Shown here in pieces: positions 6,923 to 15,051 of a stretch of 36,105 nucleotides of DNA. This DNA comes from Clostridia bacterium (GTDB lineage Bacteria > Bacillota > Clostridia > Christensenellales > Maliibacteriaceae): assembly GCA_017431145.1 (NCBI GenBank), contig JAFRLQ010000147.1, positions 1-36,105 on the forward strand. Reading direction: 5' to 3'. The first letter of the stretch is position 1. Every line of letters begins with the position of its first letter. The notes below the pieces were generated by a model. It saw nothing but the letters and a program-made list of their open reading frames with translations, was not told the origin of the DNA and ran no database searches. Both the position numbers and the translations under genes were made by a program.

Positions 6923-8356
6923 TCAGTCGAACTGCTTCATCAGGCGGTAGTAGAACGCCACCGCTTCCGCGAGCGCTTCCTTGCGGATCCGCTCATTGTT
7001 GCCGTGGATCATGCCGCGGTCTTCCTTTGACATCGCCATGGCGCTGAAACGGTAGACACGGTCGCTGATCCGGCCGTAATGCCTGGAATCGGAACAGGCG
7101 AGCATGAGATACGGAGAATAGATCGCGTCGGTCCAGGTCCCCAGGATCGCATTGCGAAGGCGCTCCCAGCCGGGACCTTCCGTTACGGAGATCCTGGAGG
7201 GATCCATGGAGTACGTGTTCGTGATCTGAATGTCCGGATCCTTTACGATGGAACGCAGGTAGGCCTGCGCCTTTTCCGCGGTATCGGTTCCGAGCAGACG
7301 CAGGTTCGCGCTGACGGATGCGTTGGGCGGAAGCACGTTGATCGCCTGACTGCCTGATGCCTGTGTGAACGCGCAGGTCGTGCGTACCATGGCGTTCAAT
7401 TCACCGCCGCTCTTTTTGCAGATCATGTCAAGAACGGGGAAGAAGCACCACAGATTGGAAAAGATCAGACGGTAGGTGAAGGATGAATGACGACCGAGGG
7501 TGTCGAACATCTTGGCGATCGGTTCGGCCAGCTGACGCTTGAACGGATGGTTCTCCACGTCCAGGACCGCTTTGGAAAGACGGCCGATCGCGGTATGGAT
7601 CGGAGGCGCGGAAGCGTGACCGCCTGCGCCTTTCAGTTCGAAGGAGGCATTCATCATGCCTTTTTCCGCGATGCCGACAAGCGCGCAGCGCTCTTTCACG
7701 CCGGGAAAGACGTTTTCCACGACGGCGCCGCCTTCATCGATGACCATCTCCGGCTCCACGCCGTGTTCCTCGAACCAGGATACGATCGCGGGCGCCGTGA
7801 TGCCGTTGACCTCCTCATCCCCGGCGAAGGCGAAATACATATCGTACTTGGGCGTGAACCCTTCTGTCAGAAGCGTCTCGATCGATTCGAGCGTCGCGCA
7901 GAGCGTGCCCTTGGTATCCAGTGTGCCGCGACCCCACAGGACGTCGTTCTCGATGAGACCGTCGAAAGCGGGACGCTCCCACTGTGCCTCGTTTACCGGA
8001 ACGACATCAAAATGCGCCATGAAAATGGAGGGTCTGCCTTCCTCCCGCCCTTTGAGGTGATACAGGACGCCTGTTTCGATACGGCGTTTCTCCGCCGCAG
8101 CTGTGAAGCGCGGATAGAGGGTATCCAGTAAGGCGCGGAATTTGTCAAACTGGGATTCGTCGATTTTGGATTTGTCGTAAAAGGATTCGGTACGGCAGCG
8201 GACCATCTGCGCCAGATGATCGAAAGCGCGGTCCGCGTCGATGGGCGCTTCGATGGGAACGACAGGCTCCTCTTTTTTCGGCTTGAAAAGGAGCGCCCGA
8301 ATAATGAGCACGGCAAGGAAGACCAGGATCGCCGCAGGGATCAGTAACCACCACAT
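6923..8356 (-). CDS. Membrane-anchored M20 family metallopeptidase
   Basis: This 477-residue protein starts with one hydrophobic span (2-24) followed by KPKKEE, so the catalytic part is tethered to the membrane. M20 metal-site motifs follow: FMAHFDVVPV (His and Asp), WGRGTLDTKG (bridging Asp), AGDEEVNG (catalytic Glu pair), MVIDEGG, and a late GMIHGNNERI (His). The GGHASAPP stretch belongs to the dimerisation domain. The closest group is the PM20D1/Gly-Xaa carboxypeptidase type, which cleaves dipeptides or N-acyl amino acids. The start is ATG at 8354-8356, with GAGGTGA seven bases upstream. It is the third gene of an operon behind two membrane transport subunits (18-base gap), so it probably hydrolyses what they bring in. 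Confidence 0.88.
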   Translation of the reverse strand: MWWLLIPAAILVFLAVLIIRALLFKPKKEEPVVPIEAPIDADRAFDHLAQMVRCRTESFYDKSKIDESQFDKFRALLDTLYPRFTAAAEKRRIETGVLYHLKGREEGRPSIFMAHFDVVPVNEAQWERPAFDGLIENDVLWGRGTLDTKGTLCATLESIETLLTEGFTPKYDMYFAFAGDEEVNGITAPAIVSWFEEHGVEPEMVIDEGGAVVENVFPGVKERCALVGIAEKGMMNASFELKGAGGHASAPPIHTAIGRLSKAVLDVENHPFKRQLAEPIAKMFDTLGRHSSFTYRLIFSNLWCFFPVLDMICKKSGGELNAMVRTTCAFTQASGSQAINVLPPNASVSANLRLLGTDTAEKAQAYLRSIVKDPDIQITNTYSMDPSRISVTEGPGWERLRNAILGTWTDAIYSPYLMLACSDSRHYGRISDRVYRFSAMAMSKEDRGMIHGNNERIRKEALAEAVAFYYRLMKQFD

Positions 8357-8374
8357 GTTTCAATCACCTCTTGA

Positions 8375-9037
8375 TTAAAGTTTGCCTTTTTTATACAGGA
8401 TCCTCGCGACACCGATCGCGATCAGGGCGCCGACAGGCACCAGAATACCGACGGAACCCGCGAGTGAAGGAACACTGATGAACAGAATGAGCATGAACAC
8501 GACGGGCGCGATCGCCAGCTTCCAGTTCTTGGAGATGTACACGACCGCCAGCGCGCCGAACAGCGAGGGAAGAATATTCTTGAAAGCCGGCGCGAGCGCC
8601 TTGGATTCAAGGATCGGGCGCAGCGGCACGAGAAGCAGGACGCCCAGAACGATGATCAGCGTCGTGACGAGCGCGCTGGTTGCGATCGCGACTGTGGAGA
8701 TCACGTCACCCTCTTCGCTGGAAGCGTCCACTTCAGTCAGCTGCAGCGCGTTGAGTGCGCAGGGAACCTTCAGGTTGGAAAGGTTTCCGGTGACGAATCC
8801 CAGATAGGATCCGCCTGTTCCGAGCATCGGTACATAGGTGATGACTTCGATCACCGCGACTGTCCAGAAGATCGGGGCGACGCCGAGCAGACCTTTGAGC
8901 ACCAGCGTGATCGGCGGCCATACACCGCAGTACACGCAGATCGCGAACGGTACGCAGAGAAACAGGAACAATGCGGACAGCATCCAGATCCTGCCGTAGA
9001 AATGAGTGGAATCGCGGTAAGAACGTTCTTTTTTCAT
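8375..9037 (-). CDS. Multi-span membrane protein, probable transporter subunit partner of DUF5058
   Basis: A 220-residue integral membrane protein with about six hydrophobic spans and short charged ends. A conserved-looking loop runs from YLGFVTGNLSNLKVP to NALQLTEVDASSEEGDVIS and is followed by a long span ending LLLVPLRP. I recall similar proteins being annotated loosely as small-conductance mechanosensitive channel beside DUF5058, but there is no visible MscS motif to support that name. The start is ATG at 9035-9037 with GGAGG eight bases upstream (9046-9050); the GTG at 9044-9046 overlaps that site and is rejected. The gap to the upstream gene is 13 bases. The most likely role is one subunit of a heteromeric transporter for a small peptide or acylated amino acid. 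Confidence 0.7.
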   Translation of the reverse strand: MKKERSYRDSTHFYGRIWMLSALFLFLCVPFAICVYCGVWPPITLVLKGLLGVAPIFWTVAVIEVITYVPMLGTGGSYLGFVTGNLSNLKVPCALNALQLTEVDASSEEGDVISTVAIATSALVTTLIIVLGVLLLVPLRPILESKALAPAFKNILPSLFGALAVVYISKNWKLAIAPVVFMLILFISVPSLAGSVGILVPVGALIAIGVARILYKKGKL

Positions 9038-9050
9038 ACCTGACACCTCC

Positions 9051-9779
9051 TTAAGCGATCGATGTGATCAGCTGGGTCAGCGGGATGGAAAGCACCATGG
9101 CGCAGAGCATGCTCAGCGGCAGCGCGTAGTCCGTGAGCCAGCGTGCGTTCGTCTTTTTGTAGAGCAGTCCGAAGACGGCCATGACGACTGCGCTGATGAT
9201 CATGACGAAGACCGGGATCCATCCGGTCAGACCTGCGCGGATATCGCTGAAGATATATCCGAGGAACGCGGAGATCATACCCATGAAAAGACCGGTCAGA
9301 AAGATCTCGCCCCATTTTTTGTCGCGCTGCTTGATCCTGTCCAGACCGTTTTCGATCTTCTTGCCGAACAGGGGCACGAGGATCATGCCGGGGATGATCC
9401 CCAGTGTCATGACCCATGCGATCGCGGAGTAGACTTTCGGGTCAGTGATCAGGGAATCCAGGGAAGCGCCTGCCGCGGCGGCTGCGGACTGCGCCGCGGG
9501 AAGCTCATAGGTCAGCGCACCGATGACCGAGAGCCTCAGCCACGGGAACGGATAACCGAGTGAGTGGGAAAGCGTGATGACGCCCATAAGGATGGCGACC
9601 GCAGGCGCGATCGTGAACAGGGCGGAGGAAGTGACCACTTTGCGAAGCGTTTTGGACTCCATTCCCAGCGCTCTTGCACGTTTCCACGCACGCACCAGGA
9701 AAAAGAGGGACTGCGCAACGACAAAGGAGATCACGACGATTGTGACGACATACATAAAACTGCCGTTGGGATTGAACAA
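9051..9779 (-). CDS. DUF5058-like integral membrane protein, probable transporter subunit
   Basis: A 242-residue polytopic membrane protein, first gene of the operon. After a first span (8-30) comes a basic stretch (RAWKRARALGMESKTLRKVV), then a span rich in small residues, the segment RLSVIGALTYELPAAQSAAAAA, a span ending ILVPLFGKK, and three more spans. The RLS-IG-YEL segment and overall size resemble DUF5058, recalled from memory and not searched. The start is a TTG at 9777-9779, because GGGGAGG (9786-9792) lies six bases before it; the frame is open further upstream but would cross the promoter. The partner membrane protein and an M20 peptidase follow directly, which points to uptake of an M20 substrate. 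Confidence 0.75.
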   Translation of the reverse strand: MFNPNGSFMYVVTIVVISFVVAQSLFFLVRAWKRARALGMESKTLRKVVTSSALFTIAPAVAILMGVITLSHSLGYPFPWLRLSVIGALTYELPAAQSAAAAAGASLDSLITDPKVYSAIAWVMTLGIIPGMILVPLFGKKIENGLDRIKQRDKKWGEIFLTGLFMGMISAFLGYIFSDIRAGLTGWIPVFVMIISAVVMAVFGLLYKKTNARWLTDYALPLSMLCAMVLSIPLTQLITSIA

Positions 9780-9816
9780 GACAGACCTCCCCTTTCTGAG
9801 AATAATTGCTGGTTTC

Positions 9817-9845
9817 ATTATAAAAGGATAAAAAAAACCAAACAA
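9817..9845 (-). promoter_or_regulatory. Sigma-A promoter for the transporter-M20 peptidase operon
   Basis: On the minus strand TTGTTT (9840-9845), 17 bases, TATAAT (9817-9822). The TTG start codon is about 37 bases downstream. Confidence 0.75.
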
Positions 9846-9972
9846 TACAAAGTATGTTTTTTATGGCTGCAGGGCAATGCAGAGCGGGTATTGGGGAAAC
9901 CGGCGTTTTTGATGTACACTGAAGACGCGGGTGCGCAGAGGATCCCGCAGATTTATCTGGAGGCAATGGAGA

Positions 9973-10881
9973 ATGAGGTGCAGAATGTGTCCGCGCGAAT
10001 GCGGTGCCGAGCGGGACCGGGGGCAGACAGGGCGCTGCGGCGTTCCGTTGGAGTTCAGGATCGCAAGAGCGGCGCTCCATGTCTGGGAAGAGCCCTGCAT
10101 CTCGGCAGGGAACGGATCAGGCGCGGTGTTTTTCAGCGGATGTCCGCTTCATTGCGTGTTCTGCCAGAACAGGGAGATCTCAAACGGAACGGCAGGAGCG
10201 GACATTTCCGCCCAAAGGCTTTATGAGATCTTTTTTGAATTGAAGGAGCAGGGGGCGTCGAACATCAATCTGGTGACGCCGACCCACTACGCGCTGCCCT
10301 TGATACCTGTGCTGCGCAGGGCAAAGCGGGACGGACTCGCGCTTCCGGTCGTGTACAACTGCGGAGGCTATGAATCTTTGGAGACGCTCCGCGCACTGGA
10401 AGGGCTGGTCGACGTTTATCTGCCGGATCTGAAGTATCTGGATCCGGAAACGGCATGGCGGTATTCAGGCGCAAGGGATTATCCCAGGATCGCCCTTGAG
10501 GCGCTGCGGGAGATGGTCCGGCAGCGGCCGTATCCGGTCTGGGACGGGGACAGGCTGGTCCGGGGCATCCTGGTGCGGCATCTCGTACTGCCCGGAAGGA
10601 CGGAAGAGGCGCGGAAAGTGCTGGGCCTTCTGGAGGAGGAATACGGAAGCGACATTCTGATCAGCATGATGTCCCAGTACACACCGATGCCGGGCGGAAA
10701 ACTGCCGGATGAACTGAATCGGACGCTCAATGCGGATGAATATGCGCAGATCCTGGATATGGCAGGAAAAAGAAGCGAACAGAACATCTATACACAGCAG
10801 CTCGGGTCTGCCGGTGAAAGTTTCATCCCGCCGTTTGACCTGACCGGTGTGAAAGTTGCGCGTGCGAAGCGGAACGCATAA
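9973..10881 (+). CDS. Radical SAM protein, PflX-like
   Basis: A 302-residue radical SAM enzyme. The [4Fe-4S]/SAM motif is GCPLHCVFCQN with Cys57, Cys61 and Cys64. A separate N-terminal cysteine group (Cys3, Cys6, Cys10, Cys22: MCPREC...RCG) could bind a further metal centre. Both features, and the motif order NINLVTPTHY, VYNCGGYE and DVYLPDLKYL, match the PflX group (COG1313), which is related to pyruvate formate-lyase activase but has no firmly known substrate. The start is ATG at 9973 with GGAGG nine bases upstream (9959-9963); the ORF is open from 9931 without a site. Only a weak promoter (TTGGGG-18-TACACT) is seen upstream. It heads a four-gene operon and has no obvious glycyl-radical partner here. 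Confidence 0.85.
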   Translation: MRCRMCPRECGAERDRGQTGRCGVPLEFRIARAALHVWEEPCISAGNGSGAVFFSGCPLHCVFCQNREISNGTAGADISAQRLYEIFFELKEQGASNINLVTPTHYALPLIPVLRRAKRDGLALPVVYNCGGYESLETLRALEGLVDVYLPDLKYLDPETAWRYSGARDYPRIALEALREMVRQRPYPVWDGDRLVRGILVRHLVLPGRTEEARKVLGLLEEEYGSDILISMMSQYTPMPGGKLPDELNRTLNADEYAQILDMAGKRSEQNIYTQQLGSAGESFIPPFDLTGVKVARAKRNA

Positions 10882-10919
10882 AATAGACGGGAACGGAATG
10901 CCGGATACAGGGGGAGAAC

Positions 10920-12296
10920 ATGCAGATAGAAACAAGATCCTATGAAGTTGCGGAACTGAGACTGGACGGATTGAAACTGCGTCCGATCGAGACCAGCGAC
11001 GCGCAGGATATCTACGCATACGCGTGCCAGAAGAAGGTCACGCGGTATCTCCTGTGGAATGAGCACAGAAATCTGGCGGAAACGATGAGATTCATCGAGC
11101 TGACCGCACAGCTGAATGAATCGCAAAAACAGATGGACTGGGCGATCGAGGATACGTCCGCGGGACGCATGATCGGAACGGTCGGCGCGATGGCGCGCAG
11201 CGCGTCCGGGGAAGTCATGGAGATCGGTTACGTGCTGAATCCGGTGTATTGGAACAGGGGGATCATGACCCGCGTGGTGCAGGCCGTCTCGGGCTATCTG
11301 TTCCGAAACACGCTCTGCCACAGGATCTTTGCCAGAGCGGTCACAGAGAATCTCGCGAGCATAGGCGTTCTGGAGAACTGCGGATTCGTGAAGGAAGGGG
11401 TCCAGCGCAAAGGATCGAAGGTCAAGGAGGAGTGGAGGGATACAGTTTCCTATGCGCTCCTGAAAGAAGACTGGGAAGCCATGCAGCCGAAGCCTGTGCA
11501 GGAGGGATGGCGGAAGATCCGCGCCGCGAAGTGCTTCGCATTCGACATGGACGGGACCGTATATCTGGGGGACGACGTGCTTCCGGGAGCGATCGAACTT
11601 GTCGGATATCTGCGCAGAAACGGTGTACGGCCCGTGTTTCTCACGAATAATTCTTCCCGAAGCGTCGATACGTATGTGACGCGTCTGAACGGGATGGGAT
11701 TCGGCGTCGCGCGCGAGGATATTCTTTCATCCGGGCAGGCGGCGGCGGGATATCTGCTTCGGCATTTCCCAGGGAAGCGCGTGTACGTGATGGGCAATCA
11801 GAACCTCATTGACGAGATTGCGTCATTCGGGATCGAGGTCGTGGAAAAAGACGCGCAGGTCGTGCTGACAGGGTTTGACACGACGCTGAATTATGAAAAA
11901 CTGACGGTGACCTGTGACTATGTGCGTGCGGGACTGCCGTACATCGCGACGCATCCGGATCTGAACTGTCCGGTCAAAGACGGATTCATTCCGGATCTCG
12001 GCGCCATGACCGCGCTGATCGAGAAATCCGCGGGACGGCTTCCGGACGTCGTGATCGGAAAACCGTACGGAGAGATCGCGCGTTATCTGCTGGAGCGCAC
12101 CGGCCTGCGGAAAGAAGAGGTCGTTATGGTCGGCGACAGACTCTATACGGACATCGCCACAGGGGTGCGGTTCGGCATGCCGACTGTACTCGTGCTTTCC
12201 GGAGAGACGAAAAGGGAACAGCTGGAAAACAGCACGATCCAGCCGGATCTCGTGCTGGGCGGCGTGGACGAACTGCTTGAGGGCCTTTCGCGATGA
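10920..12296 (+). CDS. GNAT acetyltransferase fused to a HAD-IIA sugar-phosphatase-type domain
   Basis: A 458-residue two-domain protein. Residues about 12-185 form a RimJ/RimL-type GNAT N-acetyltransferase (LRPIETSDAQDIYAY at 20-34, the GYVLNPVYWNRGIMTRVV acetyl-CoA region at 103-120, ENLASIGVLENCGF at 143-156). Residues about 200-456 form a HAD-IIA phosphatase of the NagD/AraL/Pho13 type, with nucleophile Asp209 and acid Asp211 in FAFDMDGTVYLGDD, TNNSS (242-246), Lys381 in IGKPYGE and GDRLYTDI (405-412). Both active sites look intact. The start is ATG at 10920 with GGGGAG close upstream. The gene overlaps the next PHP gene by ATGA, so the two are translationally coupled. Substrates are unknown; a metabolite-repair role is a guess from the HAD family. 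Confidence 0.88.
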   Translation: MQIETRSYEVAELRLDGLKLRPIETSDAQDIYAYACQKKVTRYLLWNEHRNLAETMRFIELTAQLNESQKQMDWAIEDTSAGRMIGTVGAMARSASGEVMEIGYVLNPVYWNRGIMTRVVQAVSGYLFRNTLCHRIFARAVTENLASIGVLENCGFVKEGVQRKGSKVKEEWRDTVSYALLKEDWEAMQPKPVQEGWRKIRAAKCFAFDMDGTVYLGDDVLPGAIELVGYLRRNGVRPVFLTNNSSRSVDTYVTRLNGMGFGVAREDILSSGQAAAGYLLRHFPGKRVYVMGNQNLIDEIASFGIEVVEKDAQVVLTGFDTTLNYEKLTVTCDYVRAGLPYIATHPDLNCPVKDGFIPDLGAMTALIEKSAGRLPDVVIGKPYGEIARYLLERTGLRKEEVVMVGDRLYTDIATGVRFGMPTVLVLSGETKREQLENSTIQPDLVLGGVDELLEGLSR

Positions 12297-13171
12297 AGGG
12301 AAAACTCCGGACGGATCTGCATCTGCATACAACGATGTCCGACGGACTGCGGACACCGGAAGAAACGGTGAACGAAGCGCTCCGGACGAATATGGATGTT
12401 ATCGCGATTACAGATCATGACGCGGTGGACGGGATCGGACCGGCGCAGCGCGCGGCGGCGGGGACTTCCCTTACGGTCGTTCCGGGAGTGGAGCTGAATC
12501 TGGAGTTTCCGCGTGAACTGCATATGCTCGGACTGTTTATCGATCCGGACTGTGCCGCTTTGAAGGAGAGACTGGCCCTGCTGGAGGAACAGCGCAAAGT
12601 GCGCGCGCAGAGGACCGTGGAAAAGCTCCGCGACCTCGGGATCCCGATCACGCTGGACGATGTGTTCCTTAAAGCGAAGGGGAAAAGCGTGGGGCGCGGG
12701 CATATCGCGCATGCGCTGACAGAAATGGGCGCCGCGAAGGACCAGGACGACGCGTTTGCGAAGTATCTTGCGATCGGAAGACCCGCGTATGTGCCGAACG
12801 AGCGCATGAAACCGAAGGAGGGAATCCGTCTGATCCATGAAGCCGGCGGCGTCGCGGTATGGGCGCATCCTGTCCAGACGTTCGGCGACGAAATACGCAT
12901 GCGGACGCTGTATGAAAAACTGAAGGAATACGGGCTTGACGGGCTGGAATGCGTGCATCCCTCCTGTACGCCCGCGCAGATGCGGATCCTGTTGAACTGG
13001 TGCACGCAGGACGGCCTGCTTGCTACGGGAGGCAGCGACTGGCACGCACGGGAAGGGAACCGGCCGATCGGCTGGTCATCGGAGTATTATGAGATCGAAC
13101 GCGCGATCCCCGGCGCGGCGGAAAAGATCGCGCGGGGCGAGCGTTTTTTGAACAGAAAGGAATCATCTTGA
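12293..13171 (+). CDS. PHP-domain phosphoesterase, TrpH/YciV-like
   Basis: A 292-residue PHP metal hydrolase close to the TrpH/YciV type, whose characterised members remove the 3' phosphate from nucleoside 3',5'-bisphosphates or trim RNA 5' ends. Metal ligands are His10 and His12 (DLHLHT), Asp17 (MSDG), ITDHDAVDG with the DHD at 41-43, Glu67 (PGVELN), His77, a VWAHP motif and TGGSDWHA near the C-terminus. The inserted helical region (KVRAQRTVEKLRDLGIPIT) is typical of the family. The start ATG overlaps the stop of the GNAT-HAD gene (ATGA), and its own stop overlaps the next start (TTGA). Together with the HAD domain it gives the operon two phosphatase activities. It is shorter and more canonical than the PHP protein at 3750-4691. 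Confidence 0.9.
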   Translation: MKGKLRTDLHLHTTMSDGLRTPEETVNEALRTNMDVIAITDHDAVDGIGPAQRAAAGTSLTVVPGVELNLEFPRELHMLGLFIDPDCAALKERLALLEEQRKVRAQRTVEKLRDLGIPITLDDVFLKAKGKSVGRGHIAHALTEMGAAKDQDDAFAKYLAIGRPAYVPNERMKPKEGIRLIHEAGGVAVWAHPVQTFGDEIRMRTLYEKLKEYGLDGLECVHPSCTPAQMRILLNWCTQDGLLATGGSDWHAREGNRPIGWSSEYYEIERAIPGAAEKIARGERFLNRKESS

Positions 13172-14874
13172 GAGAGTTCGGCGGAAAAGATCCATTTGAA
13201 AACAACAGTATAGGTTCTACGTCAGACGAGGAAGCGCGCTTCTGGCAGAGCCTTTCATTCACGGACGATCTGTCCTCCTATTTCGGGGAGACGGGGTCTG
13301 TTTCCGGCGCGCCGCAGACGGACGAGGATGACTACGGTTATGACGGCGTCCCGGATGACGCGGCGGTGTCCGGAGGAGAAAAGAAGAGCGGAAAGAAAAA
13401 GACGAAAAAAGCCCGCCCTCAGAAAGAGAAGAAAGAAAAGAAGAGCGGAAAAGGACCTGCGGCGACGGTTAAAGACGGCCTGCGCAGTCTTGCGAATTTC
13501 TGGATCCGTCTGTCGATGCCCGCGCGGGTCAGCGTGATCGCGGCGTTTGTGGTGATCCTTGCCGGTATCGTGCTGTTCGGTGTGTCTTTCGCGCCGCCTG
13601 AGCAGGAGGTCCCGAAGATCGTTCCGGGCGTGACCATCGACGGATATGAAGTTTCGGGCATGACGCAGGAAGAAGCGCATGACGCGCTGCGTCGCGTTCT
13701 GGACGAGAAGTTCGCCGGGACGACGATCATCCTGACATACGGCGGGGAAAAATGGACCTATGAAGCGGACGAGCTGGGTATCGGCGATGATCTGGACAGT
13801 GTGATCGCCAAGGCGCTCGCGGTGAGGCACCCGGCGCGCCTGTTCGACAGACTGGTGGAGCTTTTCAAGAAAAAGTCGGAGGCGAGAGACCTCCACACGT
13901 CCGTAATCGTGAGCGAGGTGCTTCTGCACGCGAAACTGACGCAGGAATGCGGCGTCACGGATGAGCAGGTAATCGACGGAAACGTCAGCTTCGACGCGGA
14001 CGCGGTCAACGAGCAGGGACTGTTTACGATCACGGCGCCAAGATCCGGCCGATCCATCAACATGAGTCAGCTGATCTCCCAGATCCGAAACGCGATCAAT
14101 GAAGGAGGCGTCCATGAGATCGCCGTCACTGAAACCGTGATCCGGCCGGCCAACACACTGGCCGACCTGAAACTCAGTGTTTCGAAGATCGCGGAAACGG
14201 AGCTTTCGATCGCGGGCTGGAGCGATACGCAGAAAAAGAACGCCGCAGTCGCCGCTGCCAGGATCGACGGGACGGTGATCGACGCGGGAAGCCGGTTTTC
14301 CGCAAACAGCATCATGGGCACCTATACGGGAGAGAACGGCTATGTGCTTTCCGAAACGGAGAACGGCTATACGGTCGAGGGCTTGGAACTGACCGCGACC
14401 GCGGTCTACCGCGCGTGCCTTCTGGCCAACATGGACCTTCTGACGCGGTTCTCGCCGGAGAAAGCGGTCACCGCGTCGCAGCCGGGACTTGATGCGTATC
14501 TGGATACAGATCACGATCTGGTGCTGCGCAGCACGTCGGATTATCCGCTGTACCTTTCCGTCAAGACGGAAGGGGATGTGATCCGCGTCTCCGTGTACGG
14601 CATGCCGCTTGCGGACAGTCAGACCGTGACGCTGGAGACACAGATCCTGTCCTACGCGGAGGCGCCGAAACAGGAGGAGGTCCCGGACGACGGAAGCTGG
14701 GGACTGCAGCCGGGCGAAACGAAGGAGGTTGCCCCCTCGCTTCAGGGATGCACGGTCAGGCTCTGGCGCGTTTACAGGGATAAGTTCGGAAACGAGACCG
14801 AAAGAAAACAGATCGGGCAGGACACGATCTATCCGCCCGTCAGAGGAAAGATCATCGTCGGTTCGGCAGCCTGA
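13168..14874 (+). CDS. VanW-like envelope protein with a degenerate VanW motif
   Basis: A 568-residue single-pass protein. The first 118 residues are cytoplasmic: an acidic part, then a Lys-rich run (72-95). A membrane span lies at about 120-142. Outside are a PG_binding_4-like domain (about 150-330, starting VPGVTIDGYEVSGMTQEEA), a VanW-like domain (about 340-480) and a C-terminal beta region resembling G5 or VanW tails. The VanW part keeps AARIDGTVIDAGSRFSAN and GYVLSE, but where typical members have GGGxCQ it reads VEGLELTATAVYRAC, so the hallmark is lost. The start is TTG at 13168, overlapping the PHP stop (TTGA), with AAAGGA six bases upstream. A role at the cell wall is likely; the fit with the phosphatase neighbours is unclear. 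Confidence 0.82.
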   Translation: MREFGGKDPFENNSIGSTSDEEARFWQSLSFTDDLSSYFGETGSVSGAPQTDEDDYGYDGVPDDAAVSGGEKKSGKKKTKKARPQKEKKEKKSGKGPAATVKDGLRSLANFWIRLSMPARVSVIAAFVVILAGIVLFGVSFAPPEQEVPKIVPGVTIDGYEVSGMTQEEAHDALRRVLDEKFAGTTIILTYGGEKWTYEADELGIGDDLDSVIAKALAVRHPARLFDRLVELFKKKSEARDLHTSVIVSEVLLHAKLTQECGVTDEQVIDGNVSFDADAVNEQGLFTITAPRSGRSINMSQLISQIRNAINEGGVHEIAVTETVIRPANTLADLKLSVSKIAETELSIAGWSDTQKKNAAVAAARIDGTVIDAGSRFSANSIMGTYTGENGYVLSETENGYTVEGLELTATAVYRACLLANMDLLTRFSPEKAVTASQPGLDAYLDTDHDLVLRSTSDYPLYLSVKTEGDVIRVSVYGMPLADSQTVTLETQILSYAEAPKQEEVPDDGSWGLQPGETKEVAPSLQGCTVRLWRVYRDKFGNETERKQIGQDTIYPPVRGKIIVGSAA

Positions 14875-14894
14875 CGCATGCAGTGAAAAAGAAA

Positions 14895-14924
14895 AGCGCT
14901 TCTCCGCGGCTGCGGGGAAGCGCT
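14895..14924. terminator. Bidirectional intrinsic terminator
   Basis: AGCGCTTCTCCGC (14895-14907) pairs with GCGGGGAAGCGCT (14912-14924) with one G-U wobble. On the plus strand GGTTTT follows; on the minus strand the T tract TTTTCTTTTTC follows, so it mainly ends the proS unit. Confidence 0.85.
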
Positions 14925-14940
14925 GGTTTTCTGTACAGGC

Positions 14941-15039
14941 TCAGTGGAGCAGGTAATACAGGATCGATACGACAGTCGATGCGACGAGCGCAAGGACCAG
15001 AACGACCACGAGGATACGGGAAAGGACTCTCCTGTTCAT
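14941..15039 (-). CDS. 32-residue single-span membrane peptide downstream of proS
   Basis: On the minus strand an ATG at 15037-15039 opens 32 codons ending in TGA at 14941-14943. The peptide begins MNRRVLSR, continues with an uninterrupted hydrophobic span (about 9-30) and ends YYLLH. The basic N-terminus suggests the N-terminus stays inside the cell. A GAGGTG site (15045-15050) lies five bases upstream, 12 bases after the proS stop, and a strong terminator follows directly, so the frame fills the space between gene and terminator. The shape resembles Firmicutes membrane miniproteins such as Prli42, but I cannot claim homology over so short a sequence. It would be cotranscribed with proS and share its T-box control. 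Confidence 0.6.
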   Translation of the reverse strand: MNRRVLSRILVVVLVLALVASTVVSILYYLLH

Positions 15040-15051
15040 GGCGGCACCTCA

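Noticed and set aside
13255-14514. 419-codon minus-strand frame inside the VanW-like gene
   Set aside because: Shadow frame with shadow-type composition; the plus-strand gene has clear domains.
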